Below, in pieces: positions 25,972 to 35,072 of a DNA stretch of 37,914 nt. Position 1 is the stretch's first letter; every line of letters begins with the position of its first letter. The stretch is taken from the NCBI GenBank assembly GCA_021778125.1, contig JAJYCT010000009.1, forward strand, positions 1 through 37,914, written 5' to 3'. Source of the DNA: Myxococcales bacterium. Its GTDB lineage: Bacteria > Myxococcota_A > Polyangia > Polyangiales > Polyangiaceae. Under the pieces are notes generated by a model, which did not search any database, was not told where the DNA came from, and saw only the letters and a program-made list of their open reading frames with translations. The position numbers and the translations under genes are program-made.

Positions 25972-28959
25972 TCATCGGCGCCTGCGGCGCAGCAAGGCCG
26001 CCGCGGCGACCAGCGAGCCGGTCGCCGCGAGAGCACCGCCGCGCCAGTCGCCGGGTCCGATCTCGCACCCGCATCCAGAGCCATTTTTCGCGGGAGCGCC
26101 CGTGCCCGCGTCGGGAGCGGTCTCCGCCAAGTGCCTCACGCAGCGCGCGTAGCCCAGGCCTGATCCCGACACGCCGTCCACGGTGCCGAGATTGAACGTG
26201 ACCATCCACGCGAACCCGGGCGAGCCTTCGTTCGGCGTCGAGCTCCAGTAGAGGTCCCCCTTGGCGTCCTCGAACGACGGATCGATCGCGGCGCCGGCGT
26301 GCGTGCCGTCGTACTGCACGAGCCCTGCGAGCTCGCTGACGTTGGGCAGGTGCCAGCCCGAGAGGCCGCCGAGCGACAGGCCGGCGCAGTACGACAGCGA
26401 ATCGTTCCAGGAGCGCCGAACCCCGTCGTCGCGACGTTGCCACTCGAGGCCCGTCGTCTCGTCGCGCACCGTCTGCGTCATGGCGACGAGCGGGCCGGCC
26501 GCGCGCAGCCCGACGCTGCCGGCGTTCAGGATCCTGCTGGCGCCGCGGACGCAGCGCACGGGAAACTGCGTGTCCATGAGCAGCGGGATGACGGGGCCGT
26601 CGTCGAACTTCACGGTCCACGCGAGCATCTTCGAGGACGCCTCGAGAGTGGACGTCCAGTAGTTGGTGGGCTGCGCGCCCTCGAAGAGGGAGCTTGTCGC
26701 CGGGTCGGTCGCCCCTCGATCGACGAGCGTCGTGAGCTCGATGACCGAGGGCAGCCTCCAGCCGGTCGAGCCCTGCGAGCCGCGGAACGCCGCGCAGTGC
26801 GAGACCGCCGAAGGCTGGTCGTACGCCCTGCCGTCGTCGCTCGCCTGCCAGACGAGGCCCGTCGTCGTGTCGGCGATCTCGTCCGGCGCGGACTTCACGA
26901 ACGCTTGCGTGTCCGGCTGGAAGTCGCCGTCCTCGAGCGGGTAGCCCGGCGCCGGACACGGCAGGTCCTGCTTCGCCTCGGTGGCGCAGGTCACGACGCC
27001 CGTGCGGTAGAGCGGTGGATGCGGCGACGCCGCGCGCGGCGCCAGGCCCGCCTCCGGCGCCGACGCCTCCGGCGCGCTCGCGTCGGCCTGGAACGCCGAG
27101 GCGTCGATGCCCGCATCACCGTCCGGCGGCAGGCGCGCCGGCGAGAAGATCTCCGCGAACGGGATGCACGTCTGCGGGTTGCACCCGCCGCCCACGAGCA
27201 CCCGCCCGTCGGCGAGCTCCACGCCGATGTGGTACGCGCGCGACATCATCATCGCCGACGTCTCGAGCCACTGGCGCGCGACGGGCAGGTAGACCTCCGA
27301 CGTGGGCACGCTCGAGCCGCTCACGTCCGCGCCCCCGGCCATCAGCACCTCGCCGGTCTGCAGCAACGTGGCGGTGTGGTGGTGTCGCGCGCCCGCCATC
27401 GGGGGAGCGGGTGAGAAGCCCCCGCCCGCGCCGAGCGGAGCCCAGGTCTCGGCTGTCGCGAGCACCGTGCTGCAGCCCGCGTCCGAGCAGCCTCCGGCCA
27501 CCAGCACGCTGCCGTCGGCGAGCAGGGTCGCCGTGTGTCCCGCGCGCGGCGAGGTCATCGATCCTGCGTCCGACCACGTACCGGCAGCCGGATCGTAGAC
27601 GGTCGCGTCGCCCAGAACGGTCGCGCACCCCGGGTCCGCGCAGCCGCCCACGACGAGCACGCGTCCGTCGGCCAGCGCCGTCGCGGTGCCGTACCCGCGC
27701 GGGGCCGCCAGCGCGGGCGCGTCGGACCAGGTGTTGGTGGCCTCGGTCCATCGCTCGGTGCTCGTCGTGCAGCCGCCGACGTCGCAGCCGCCCGCCACCA
27801 AGGCGCCGCCGCCGATCGCGACGCCCATCACGCTCGCGCGCGGTGACGAGAGCGAGCCTGCGGCGATCCAGGCGCCCGTGGCGAAGGAATAGCGCTCGGC
27901 TAGCGCCGTCGTGGCAGTGCAGACCGATGCAAAGCAGGCTCCAGCGTCGTTCATCTGCGTGCAGTTGGTCGCCGTGCACCCGCCGGCCACGAGCAGGTCG
28001 CCCGTGGGCAGGGGCATTCCGGCGAACGCGGTGCGCGCCGTCGACATCGGAGGCGCGGACGTCCATGTGCCCGAGGCGGGGTCCCACAGATCGCTGTTGG
28101 CCAGGATCTGCCCGCACGCCGACTGCGCGAAGCTCGTCGGGCAGTTGGTGAGCCCGCAGCCGCCCACCGCCATCACGCGGCCATCCGGGCGGCGCCACGC
28201 GGCGTCTCCCCAGTGAGAGACGGTCATCGTCCCCGTGGTGGACCAGTCGGGATCGACCAGGATGGGCGCGCGCATCCCCGTCAGATCGATGTCGAGGATG
28301 ATCCTGCGGCCCTCGACGTGCACCGCTCCCCGCCGCCTCGTGCCGTCAGCCGCCCGGGCGAGCGGAGCGCTCAGACGGAGGCGCGCGATGCCATCCTTGC
28401 CGAGCACCTCCAGGTTCGTCCCCGCCTCGCGCAGCTTCCAGACGGCGCCGCCGGTGTCGAACTCGAGCTCCCGCGTGAGCCTCGCCGGAGGATCGCGCAG
28501 GTAGACGTACTCATCGACGTGCGTGGGCGTCAGCTTGTAGAGCAGGTCGCCGCCGGCGACGGCGCCGCGATAGACGACGACGCCGTGGTGGACCTCGGCG
28601 GGCACCGGCCGCATCCCGATCTCCTCGGTGCGCACCGAGAAGCCGTCGACCCCGTGAAACGCGACCACGTGCGCAGCGCTCGCAATCGCGGGGAGCCTCG
28701 CGTCGAGCGTCTGGCCGGCGGCATCGTGCCGGAGGACGAACTTCGAGTGCAGCGTCTCGTAGAGCGGAACGAGCGATCCGTCCGCCGCGCGCTCCAGGCC
28801 GAGATCGGCGACCATGCCGAACCACTTCTTCGTCGCGCGGAAGTGCCCCGCGATCTCCGCGAGCAGCGGATCCTGCTGCTGCGAGCCGGCCGGTTGCGCG
28901 CTCAGGAGGCAGGCTGTCCCCAGCAAGACGGACAGCAGCGCCCTCGGGGATGGGCTCAT
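25972..28959 (-). CDS. Kelch-repeat protein with two DUF1566 (Lcl) domains and MYXO-CTERM-like C-terminus
   Basis: Repeated GRVLVVGGCxxPGC...TATLLADGSVLVAGGC; W..RLPSVIELTTLVDRG and WHLPNVSELAGLVQYD; C-terminus GCGCEIGPGDWRGGALAATGSLVAAAALLRRRRR. Confidence 0.85.
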   Translation of the reverse strand: MSPSPRALLSVLLGTACLLSAQPAGSQQQDPLLAEIAGHFRATKKWFGMVADLGLERAADGSLVPLYETLHSKFVLRHDAAGQTLDARLPAIASAAHVVAFHGVDGFSVRTEEIGMRPVPAEVHHGVVVYRGAVAGGDLLYKLTPTHVDEYVYLRDPPARLTRELEFDTGGAVWKLREAGTNLEVLGKDGIARLRLSAPLARAADGTRRRGAVHVEGRRIILDIDLTGMRAPILVDPDWSTTGTMTVSHWGDAAWRRPDGRVMAVGGCGLTNCPTSFAQSACGQILANSDLWDPASGTWTSAPPMSTARTAFAGMPLPTGDLLVAGGCTATNCTQMNDAGACFASVCTATTALAERYSFATGAWIAAGSLSSPRASVMGVAIGGGALVAGGCDVGGCTTSTERWTEATNTWSDAPALAAPRGYGTATALADGRVLVVGGCADPGCATVLGDATVYDPAAGTWSDAGSMTSPRAGHTATLLADGSVLVAGGCSDAGCSTVLATAETWAPLGAGGGFSPAPPMAGARHHHTATLLQTGEVLMAGGADVSGSSVPTSEVYLPVARQWLETSAMMMSRAYHIGVELADGRVLVGGGCNPQTCIPFAEIFSPARLPPDGDAGIDASAFQADASAPEASAPEAGLAPRAASPHPPLYRTGVVTCATEAKQDLPCPAPGYPLEDGDFQPDTQAFVKSAPDEIADTTTGLVWQASDDGRAYDQPSAVSHCAAFRGSQGSTGWRLPSVIELTTLVDRGATDPATSSLFEGAQPTNYWTSTLEASSKMLAWTVKFDDGPVIPLLMDTQFPVRCVRGASRILNAGSVGLRAAGPLVAMTQTVRDETTGLEWQRRDDGVRRSWNDSLSYCAGLSLGGLSGWHLPNVSELAGLVQYDGTHAGAAIDPSFEDAKGDLYWSSTPNEGSPGFAWMVTFNLGTVDGVSGSGLGYARCVRHLAETAPDAGTGAPAKNGSGCGCEIGPGDWRGGALAATGSLVAAAALLRRRRR

Positions 28960-29377
28960 CGCACGCTCGTGCGTGTTGTCGGCGACATCGTGCGCACCCG
29001 CCGAGGGCACATAGCCATGCGTACGGGCCTCGGCCATGACGGGCGTCATGAAGACCCGTTGAACGACCCGTGCGCCGAGCGCGTCTGCTGCGGGCGTGGG
29101 AGCACGCTGCAGTAGCGGGTCATCCTCCCGATCAGATCCTCGCTGAGGCCATCGATCGCTGCACCCGGCGCGCCCTTGGAAGCGGCCTTGAGGGGCCGGC
29201 TCTGCACGCTCTTCGCGCCGAATTGGAGAGACGTCCATCGCTGGATCGCCCAGCGCGGCCACCGGATGGGCACGCCGGTGAGAGACGTCGAGCGATCGCT
29301 GGCCGACATCATCGTTCACCAGGTCGCAATCCAGAGAGCACACAGGAGCTGACGCCGAGAGGCTCGGCCGGCGCGGG

Positions 29378-29860
29378 CTACGTTTTCTTCGGCGCCTTCC
29401 GCGTGCGCTTCCTCTTGGTCGCGTTCTTCGCGGCCTTCGCCGCTCCCGCGCCGCTCGCCGAGTAGGTGGTCGCGCGCTTGTGCCCTCTCGCCCGAAGCAT
29501 CTTCTTCGAGAGCCCCTCGTGCAGCACGCGGGGCACCTCGCGCTTGTCGAGCTTGAGCGCGTGGCGGATCTGTTCGGACCGCAGCCCCTTGGGGTGCCTC
29601 TTCACGAGGGCCACGACCTGGGCGAGCGTCTTGGCGATGTCCTCGGGGGAGCGCCGGCCGAGGCGGCCCTTGCGGCTCGGTCGGCGAGGCAGAGGAGCGC
29701 CGTCCGCCGTCCGAGGTCGCTCCCGGCGACCGGACCGAGATGTGCCCTGGGCCTCGGAGAGCAGGTCGTCAAGGGAAGCGCCTCGGATGGCGGCGAGGAC
29801 GGAGCTGGCGAAGGTGTCGGCGAGGGAGGCGAGCTGGGAGCGGAGGGACGCGGACGGCAT
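29378..29860 (-). CDS. Putative DNA-binding protein with winged-helix region and Lys/Arg-rich tail
   Basis: LAQVVALVKRHPKGLRSEQIRHALKLDKREVPRVLHEGLSKKMLRARGHKRATTYS then KNATKRKRTRKAPKKT. Confidence 0.65.
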   Translation of the reverse strand: MPSASLRSQLASLADTFASSVLAAIRGASLDDLLSEAQGTSRSGRRERPRTADGAPLPRRPSRKGRLGRRSPEDIAKTLAQVVALVKRHPKGLRSEQIRHALKLDKREVPRVLHEGLSKKMLRARGHKRATTYSASGAGAAKAAKNATKRKRTRKAPKKT

Positions 29861-30032
29861 GGCCAGCCCATACTACGTCGGTGCGCTGCCAGGGAAGGGT
29901 CTGCGAGGATGGCGCACGGCGTACGTTCGACAGATACCGACAACCACTTCCTCAGAGGGCGGTTCCACGCGGGCGCCACGCCTTTCGCATCTACGCCTCC
30001 CGCGCGAACTCACCGCCGGTTGAGGACCGCAG

Positions 30033-30428
30033 TCAGATCGCGTCATGAAGCTCGATCGCGCCCAGTTCCAGCATCCGGGCGAGGATGTCGACGGCCTCGT
30101 CCTCTCGAATGCCTGACATGTCGAGGATCATCTCGATCGTGGCGCGTCCGTCGACGAGCGAGAGAAGCCGGCCCGCTCGCGCGTCCAGCGGCAGCGCCTT
30201 CACCTGGTCCAGCGTCATGATGAGCCATGGCACCGCGTGCAGCGGCATCAGCGGGCGGACATCGCTCGACGCGGTCTCGAACTCGCGCTCGCTCTCGCGA
30301 GCGAGGCCGCGAAGGTCCGCTGGGATGGTTGGTCGGTCGCCGCTGCCGCTCACGCTACTTGCAAGCGTACGCCCGTGGTCCTCATGGCGCACGTCAGGAA
30401 GAACATGCCGGGGGCCGAGCCGCGTCAC
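30033..30428 (-). CDS. Conserved myxobacterial-type hypothetical protein
   Basis: VPWLIMTLDQVKALPLDARAGRLLSLVDGRATIEMILDMSGIREDEAVDILARMLELGAIELHD; start uncertain. Confidence 0.6.
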   Translation of the reverse strand: MTRLGPRHVLPDVRHEDHGRTLASSVSGSGDRPTIPADLRGLARESEREFETASSDVRPLMPLHAVPWLIMTLDQVKALPLDARAGRLLSLVDGRATIEMILDMSGIREDEAVDILARMLELGAIELHDAI

Positions 30429-30489
30429 TGAGGGACAGAGTGTCCAGCTCCGTCTCGCCGTTGGAGTCGGATCTCGCGGCCGTGAGATC

Positions 30490-30650
30490 CACGTTGACGG
30501 CCGTCTTCACATCCGGGACGCGGGGGCCCACGAGAGCGAGCCCGATCCGCCTCCGGCGCACAACGACCGCCGCCCTCAGCGGCGGTGACCTGCGGTGACC
30601 AGGAACCGCTTCCTCGGCGCAGCATCCATCTCGGGTGCCGCGCTCTTCTT
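30490..30650 (+). pseudogene. Decayed duplicate of the 3' end of 2018..2242 plus its terminator hairpin
   Basis: VDGRLHIRDAGAHESEPDPPPAHNDRRPQRR* versus VDGRLHIRDAEAREGEPDPPPAHNDRRAPRR*; downstream hairpin partly decayed (GCAGCATCCATCTCGGGTGCCGC). Confidence 0.8.
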
Positions 30651-30799
30651 GTTCGTCCAATGCACTCGACGGCGAGACGCCACCGAGGCAGCGTTGGGGT
30701 GCGGCCCGAGGGAAACTCCGTTCCACAGGAGCGCCGGAGGACGACGAAGGACTGGTCGTTCGCCCCACGCACGAACGCAAAGGAATCTGGGAGGAACCT

Positions 30800-31345
30800 G
30801 TGGCCTACATGACCCTTGAACAGCTGCGGAGGTACGCACGCCCCCGCGTCCCTGTCGGCGTCGGCGGCATCGTCAAGGAGGCGAAGAAGTTCCGGCCAGG
30901 CACTGACTTGTTCCTGTCGCACTCGCATCTTGATCGACCGGCACTGGACCAAGTAGAGGACTTCTTCTCCACGTTCGGGGCGACGGCATATCGCGATGTC
31001 GACGACGATCTGCTCCCGACCTCGCCATCCGGAACAACGGCACACACGCTGCGGGACCGGATCGCAAACTGCCGCCGCTTCGTGGTGGCAACCTCAGCCA
31101 ACGTTCGAACTTCGCGATGGATCCCGTGGGAGCTCGGCTACGCGGACGCGAAGAAGGGGCTGGAGAATATCGCCCTCCTCCCAATCGCTCCCGACGCAGC
31201 GGTTACTGCGGTCGTGGAGCAGGAGTACCTGGCGATCTACCCGGTCATCGAACGCATCCGGCTCCAAGGCCAGGACAAGGAGCGGTGGTGCGTCAAGGAT
31301 CCTCGCGACGGTACCTGGTGGACCATCGAGCAGTGGCTCGCTTGA
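30800..31345 (+). CDS. TIR-domain protein (TIR A)
   Basis: GTG start after GGGAGGAACC; GTDLFLSHSHLDRPALDQVEDFFSTFGATAYRDVDDDLLP...LRDRIANCRRFVVATSANVRTSRWIPWELGYADAKKG with candidate catalytic Glu in WEL. Confidence 0.8.
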   Translation: MAYMTLEQLRRYARPRVPVGVGGIVKEAKKFRPGTDLFLSHSHLDRPALDQVEDFFSTFGATAYRDVDDDLLPTSPSGTTAHTLRDRIANCRRFVVATSANVRTSRWIPWELGYADAKKGLENIALLPIAPDAAVTAVVEQEYLAIYPVIERIRLQGQDKERWCVKDPRDGTWWTIEQWLA

Positions 31346-31430
31346 CTGAGCGGGCGGCGCTGGCGCCCAAGCCCTTGTCGAGTCGGGTGTCCTTGGCTGT
31401 CGCTTGGCAGCGACCACGGTTCAGGAGAAC

Positions 31431-31997
31431 ATGTGTCGCATGAGCCAGCTCCACAGGGTCTTCGTCAGCTACCACCATGAACTCGATGAATCTCGGAGGA
31501 AAATCTTCGAGTTGCGTTTTGGCAATCGCTTTGGCGCGATCATCCCTGGCGCAGTGAGAGTCGGCGACATTGATGAGACGCTGCCGACGGAAACCATCCG
31601 CCAGAAGATCCGCGACGAATATCTGCGCGATACGTCTGTGACGGTCGTACTTGTCGGCGCCTTGACTTGGCAGCGCAAACACGTTGACTGGGAGATCGGA
31701 TCCTCAATTCGGAATACGCCCGCGAATCCAAGATCGGGGTTGCTTGGGATCATGCTCCCGTCCTATTACGACCACCACTTCGGTGGCCGGATAGGGAAGT
31801 ACGACCCGTACACGATCCCCCCACGCTTGCACGACAACGTCGAGGCCGGCTTCGCAACGCTGCACCATTGGAGCGAGGATCCGAAGGAGGTCCAAGCCTG
31901 GGTGCACGAAGCGTACCTGCGGAAGGGTCGCGTGCAGCCGGACAACGGGCGCCCGTCATTCGCCAAGAATCGGTCAGGTGATCGCTGGGAACGTTGA
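31431..31997 (+). CDS. TIR-like (DUF1863/MTH538, ThsB-like) protein (TIR B)
   Basis: HRVFVSYHHELDESRRKIFELRFGN...LPTETIRQKIRDEYLRDTSVTVVLVGALTWQRKHVDWEIGSSIRNTPANPRSGLLGIMLPSYY; RBS AGGAG. Confidence 0.85.
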   Translation: MCRMSQLHRVFVSYHHELDESRRKIFELRFGNRFGAIIPGAVRVGDIDETLPTETIRQKIRDEYLRDTSVTVVLVGALTWQRKHVDWEIGSSIRNTPANPRSGLLGIMLPSYYDHHFGGRIGKYDPYTIPPRLHDNVEAGFATLHHWSEDPKEVQAWVHEAYLRKGRVQPDNGRPSFAKNRSGDRWER

Positions 31998-32051
31998 TCG
32001 CGCGCGCGGAAGACGCATCGCGCTTCGGGACTCCTGGTGCGACGAGGCTGC

Positions 32052-34076
32052 TCACGCGGCAGACATGCGCCCCATCAGCAGGAGTTCGACGATCCGGTTT
32101 GGATCACGAGAGCGGAATAGCTCTCGGTTCTCATCTACGGAGAGACCATTCTGCAGCGCGAGCCCGTCGACGCCCACCGTGCGGAAGAACGTGACCATTT
32201 CATCGTAGTTCTCCCAAAGAACTCCCTGCTGGCCGTAGATCTGGCGCATACCTTCCGCGAAAGGGGCAGCCTTCTGGTAGTCCCAAGTGAACTCCGGCCG
32301 GCAGCGGCCCTCAAGCAGATCAGCCACGACCTCGGCCGCCCCGCCGAACCCGCCGCAAACAAACAACGGTTGCCCAGCCCGTAGGGTCAGCAGAGCCTCC
32401 TCGATGACGCCTGGTATGCGTCCTGAGTACCAAGTCACGCGCTGTCCTCCGTCAGGCTGAGCCGAGAGGGTGGGCCCGACCTTGCCCCCGAGGATCACTC
32501 GCGCCTGCACATCGGCGACTTGCTGTTCTCGCATGGTCGTCATGCCGCGGGCCCATGCGTAGCGCCGCGCGGCAGAAGAGGGAGTGAAGAACTCTGGCTC
32601 TTCGACGAACGTCGCGGGTTCCAAGTGCTCGATGCCCGCCGGTCGCGCTACGCGGACGTAGGTCGCCATCGCCTGAAAGGCTGCGAGCGTCGCCTTCGGC
32701 AGCGTCTTGAAAGGCAACGGCCAGCCCACGTAGTTGCGGACTCGTTCGAACGTTGGGAGCTTGCTCGACGCATCATGCGCCTGCACCAGCTCGAACAACC
32801 GTGCAGTGTACCCCTCGTTTCCGAGGTGGCCACCGTAGGCCAGGCTGGCGCCCCGGACGAGGAGGTGGCGGGAGACCTCCATGAGCACGGCCTCGAGGTG
32901 ATCGACCAGCAGGCCGTGGCGCGGCAGGTCGTCGCTCTCCGATATCGAGAGCGCGATAGCGCGGCCCTGCAGGCGGCGGTCCCTCCCCGCCCGTTGGAGG
33001 GGCGTCTCGAGCTGGTGCCGGAGCGGCGCCAGCAGCTCCAGTTCCTCGTCTCCGAGCGGCGGATCTGGATAGAGCACCGTGGCTCCGCTGGGCAGCCCGA
33101 TGAGCTTCGCCGCCTCCGGCGGCGCCGTCAGGACGTGGTCGCTGCCCGCCTGCTGGCGCCTCAGCAGCCGCTGGACATGGAGACGCCGCAGTGTCTCCTT
33201 GAGGAGCAGGTCGACGGCGCCCTGGGCGCCGACGCTCGTCCAGGACACCACGGGTACGTTGCCCAGGTAGGGGAAGCCGCGGAGGTCGAGGCCCTCCAGC
33301 GCATCGACGACCACGATGGGGCGCTGGTGCTCCTTGGCGAGCAGCACCTCGCGCCGGCACCACGTCCGGCTGCTATAGTGCTTGGTGAGAAGGACCAGGA
33401 GTTCAGAGTCCTGCACTCCCGAGGCGATCGCTTTCCCGAACTCGGAACCGCCCTCGATGCGGGCGCTGTCGATCCAGGTATCGATTGGCTTTGTGGCGTC
33501 GAGGTGGTCGACCAGGCTCTTGAAAACCTGCGGTTCGGCGGCCACGTCCGCTTTCGCATGGCTGAGAAACAGCGTCACGGGGACGCTCGTGCCGGCGTCC
33601 TGGCCCAGGAGGAAGCGGCAGAGCTCCACAACGGTTCGCCGCACAATCCACGTTGTTCGTGCCTCGCCGGCGGCCTCGCGATAGGCGGGTGGAAAACTGA
33701 CCCCTCTCAGACGCGCATCCAGCGGCCAGGCGTGAGGGGTGAGCTGGAAGGGCAGCATCCGATGCGGGCTGCCACTGCAACGGGCCCACGTCTCGGCGAC
33801 GAAGGATCCCCATGGTTGGCGTCCGGCGACGAGATCCGTCGGGGTGACTACCATCTCGTCGTCCGCGAGCACCACCACGAGACTCAGGTCGGCAGCGTCA
33901 ACCGGTAGCAGCTGGGGGGGGAGGCCCGTGCCGTCCTCCGGCACGAGCAGCGTTGGCACGCGCAGGCCCGGGAGCGCCGGGTCGTCGTTCAGTGCGCGGT
34001 GGATCGCGACGGCGAGCGCGCGGCCCTCCTTCGACTCGGGATGGAAGACCAGATGGACAAGGAGCGGCGTCGTCAT
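32052..34076 (-). CDS. Multidomain TIR-SLOG-like protein (N-terminal TIR-like, central TIR, C-terminal SLOG/LSDAT-like)
   Basis: LVHLVFHPESKEGRALAVAIHRAL; VTLFLSHAKADVAAEPQVFKSLVDHLD...SELLVLLTKHYSSRTWCRREVLLAKEHQRPIVVVDAL; then GRAIALSISESDDLPRHG...GASLAYGGHLGNEGYTARL and PLFVCGGFGGAAEVVADLLEG Rossmann motifs. Confidence 0.8.
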   Translation of the reverse strand: MTTPLLVHLVFHPESKEGRALAVAIHRALNDDPALPGLRVPTLLVPEDGTGLPPQLLPVDAADLSLVVVLADDEMVVTPTDLVAGRQPWGSFVAETWARCSGSPHRMLPFQLTPHAWPLDARLRGVSFPPAYREAAGEARTTWIVRRTVVELCRFLLGQDAGTSVPVTLFLSHAKADVAAEPQVFKSLVDHLDATKPIDTWIDSARIEGGSEFGKAIASGVQDSELLVLLTKHYSSRTWCRREVLLAKEHQRPIVVVDALEGLDLRGFPYLGNVPVVSWTSVGAQGAVDLLLKETLRRLHVQRLLRRQQAGSDHVLTAPPEAAKLIGLPSGATVLYPDPPLGDEELELLAPLRHQLETPLQRAGRDRRLQGRAIALSISESDDLPRHGLLVDHLEAVLMEVSRHLLVRGASLAYGGHLGNEGYTARLFELVQAHDASSKLPTFERVRNYVGWPLPFKTLPKATLAAFQAMATYVRVARPAGIEHLEPATFVEEPEFFTPSSAARRYAWARGMTTMREQQVADVQARVILGGKVGPTLSAQPDGGQRVTWYSGRIPGVIEEALLTLRAGQPLFVCGGFGGAAEVVADLLEGRCRPEFTWDYQKAAPFAEGMRQIYGQQGVLWENYDEMVTFFRTVGVDGLALQNGLSVDENRELFRSRDPNRIVELLLMGRMSAA

Positions 34077-34258
34077 GGGGACCTCGGCGCGGTGGTGGCC
34101 TCGGCCGATGATGCGCCAGCGCGTCGCGCTTCGCATCACTCACACGCGGGGCTTCCTGGGCGTCATGACATGACGCGGGCATAGAGCCGCGCACAGTGCC
34201 AGCGACGGGAGAACCGGACGCTTCAAGACGGCGCAGGGGGCGGATGGCTCAATCGAGA

Positions 34259-34274
34259 GAGAGCTGCAGCTCTC
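34259..34274. promoter_or_regulatory. 16-bp perfect palindrome between divergent genes
   Basis: GAGAGCTGCAGCTCTC. Confidence 0.4.
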
Positions 34275-34304
34275 GATCACGAGTGGTAGCTTGGGAGATG
34301 TCCC

Positions 34305-35072
34305 ATGCGGAAGTCGGTCGCATGCATCGGAGCCTTCGGTGTTCTCGCCGCCTGCACTCCGGCTGCAAGTCCGGTCGACGGCTGCGGAGCATCGCGCACC
34401 CTGCTCGACGGCGTGTGCGTCAACGAGCGCGTGGCCGACTACGTGGCGTGCGTTCGCGCCCAGGGTGCCCAGCTCGGCGAAGAGAAGGGCCGGAAGCTCT
34501 CGGCTGAGGCCGGGGTCGCCGGGACGCACGCGGGCGTCGCTTCGGAAGTGAGGGATACCCTCGAGCGCACGTACACTGTGTCGGACTCGAACACGCTCGA
34601 GATCATCCGAGCCTGCAACGCGGCGTCGGGGATGTCATCGGCGGCACCGACGCCCCCGCCTGCGTCGGCCAGTGCACCGTTGGTGTCCGGGCCCGTGGCG
34701 ACGCCGGGGGGACACGCACAGAACGAGGGCTCGCTCGGAACGCCGGTCCCGAACTGCGCCAGCGGTCCTCTCGTCGTCGAGTTCGCGAATCGGACGGACG
34801 ACCAGTTCGTCACACTACAGATCGACGGTGACGACATCGCCATCCGCGGCCGCCGAGGCGCTCTCCCTCCACAGGTGCCGCCGCAAACGAGCCTCTACAT
34901 CTGCCTTGAATCCCTCGGGCAGCACGTCATCACGGGCAAGCGCTACGTCAGCCGCATGGACCAGCTCATTCTGGCGGGAACGATCAACGTCACGATGGCG
35001 TTCACCGCCAACTACAACGGCAACGTTGGCCACCACGTCGTGTTCATCAACGGGCTCGACGTGCTCCGGTAG
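34305..35072 (+). CDS. Putative lipoprotein
   Basis: MRKSVACIGAFGVLAACTPAAS lipobox; C-terminal region LVVEFANRTDDQFVTLQIDGDD...ITGKRYVSRMDQLILAGTINVTM. Confidence 0.7.
   Translation: MRKSVACIGAFGVLAACTPAASPVDGCGASRTLLDGVCVNERVADYVACVRAQGAQLGEEKGRKLSAEAGVAGTHAGVASEVRDTLERTYTVSDSNTLEIIRACNAASGMSSAAPTPPPASASAPLVSGPVATPGGHAQNEGSLGTPVPNCASGPLVVEFANRTDDQFVTLQIDGDDIAIRGRRGALPPQVPPQTSLYICLESLGQHVITGKRYVSRMDQLILAGTINVTMAFTANYNGNVGHHVVFINGLDVLR

Noticed and set aside
26299-28151. Long plus-strand ORFs opposite the kelch protein
   Set aside because: Arg/Pro-rich shadow frames with no recognisable motif
29046-29312. Possible small protein upstream of the kelch gene (MMSASDRSTSLTGVPIRWPRWAIQRW...)
   Set aside because: No recognisable family, no clear RBS, composition ambiguous
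32520-33908. 462-aa plus-strand ORF
   Set aside because: Antisense shadow of the TIR-SLOG gene
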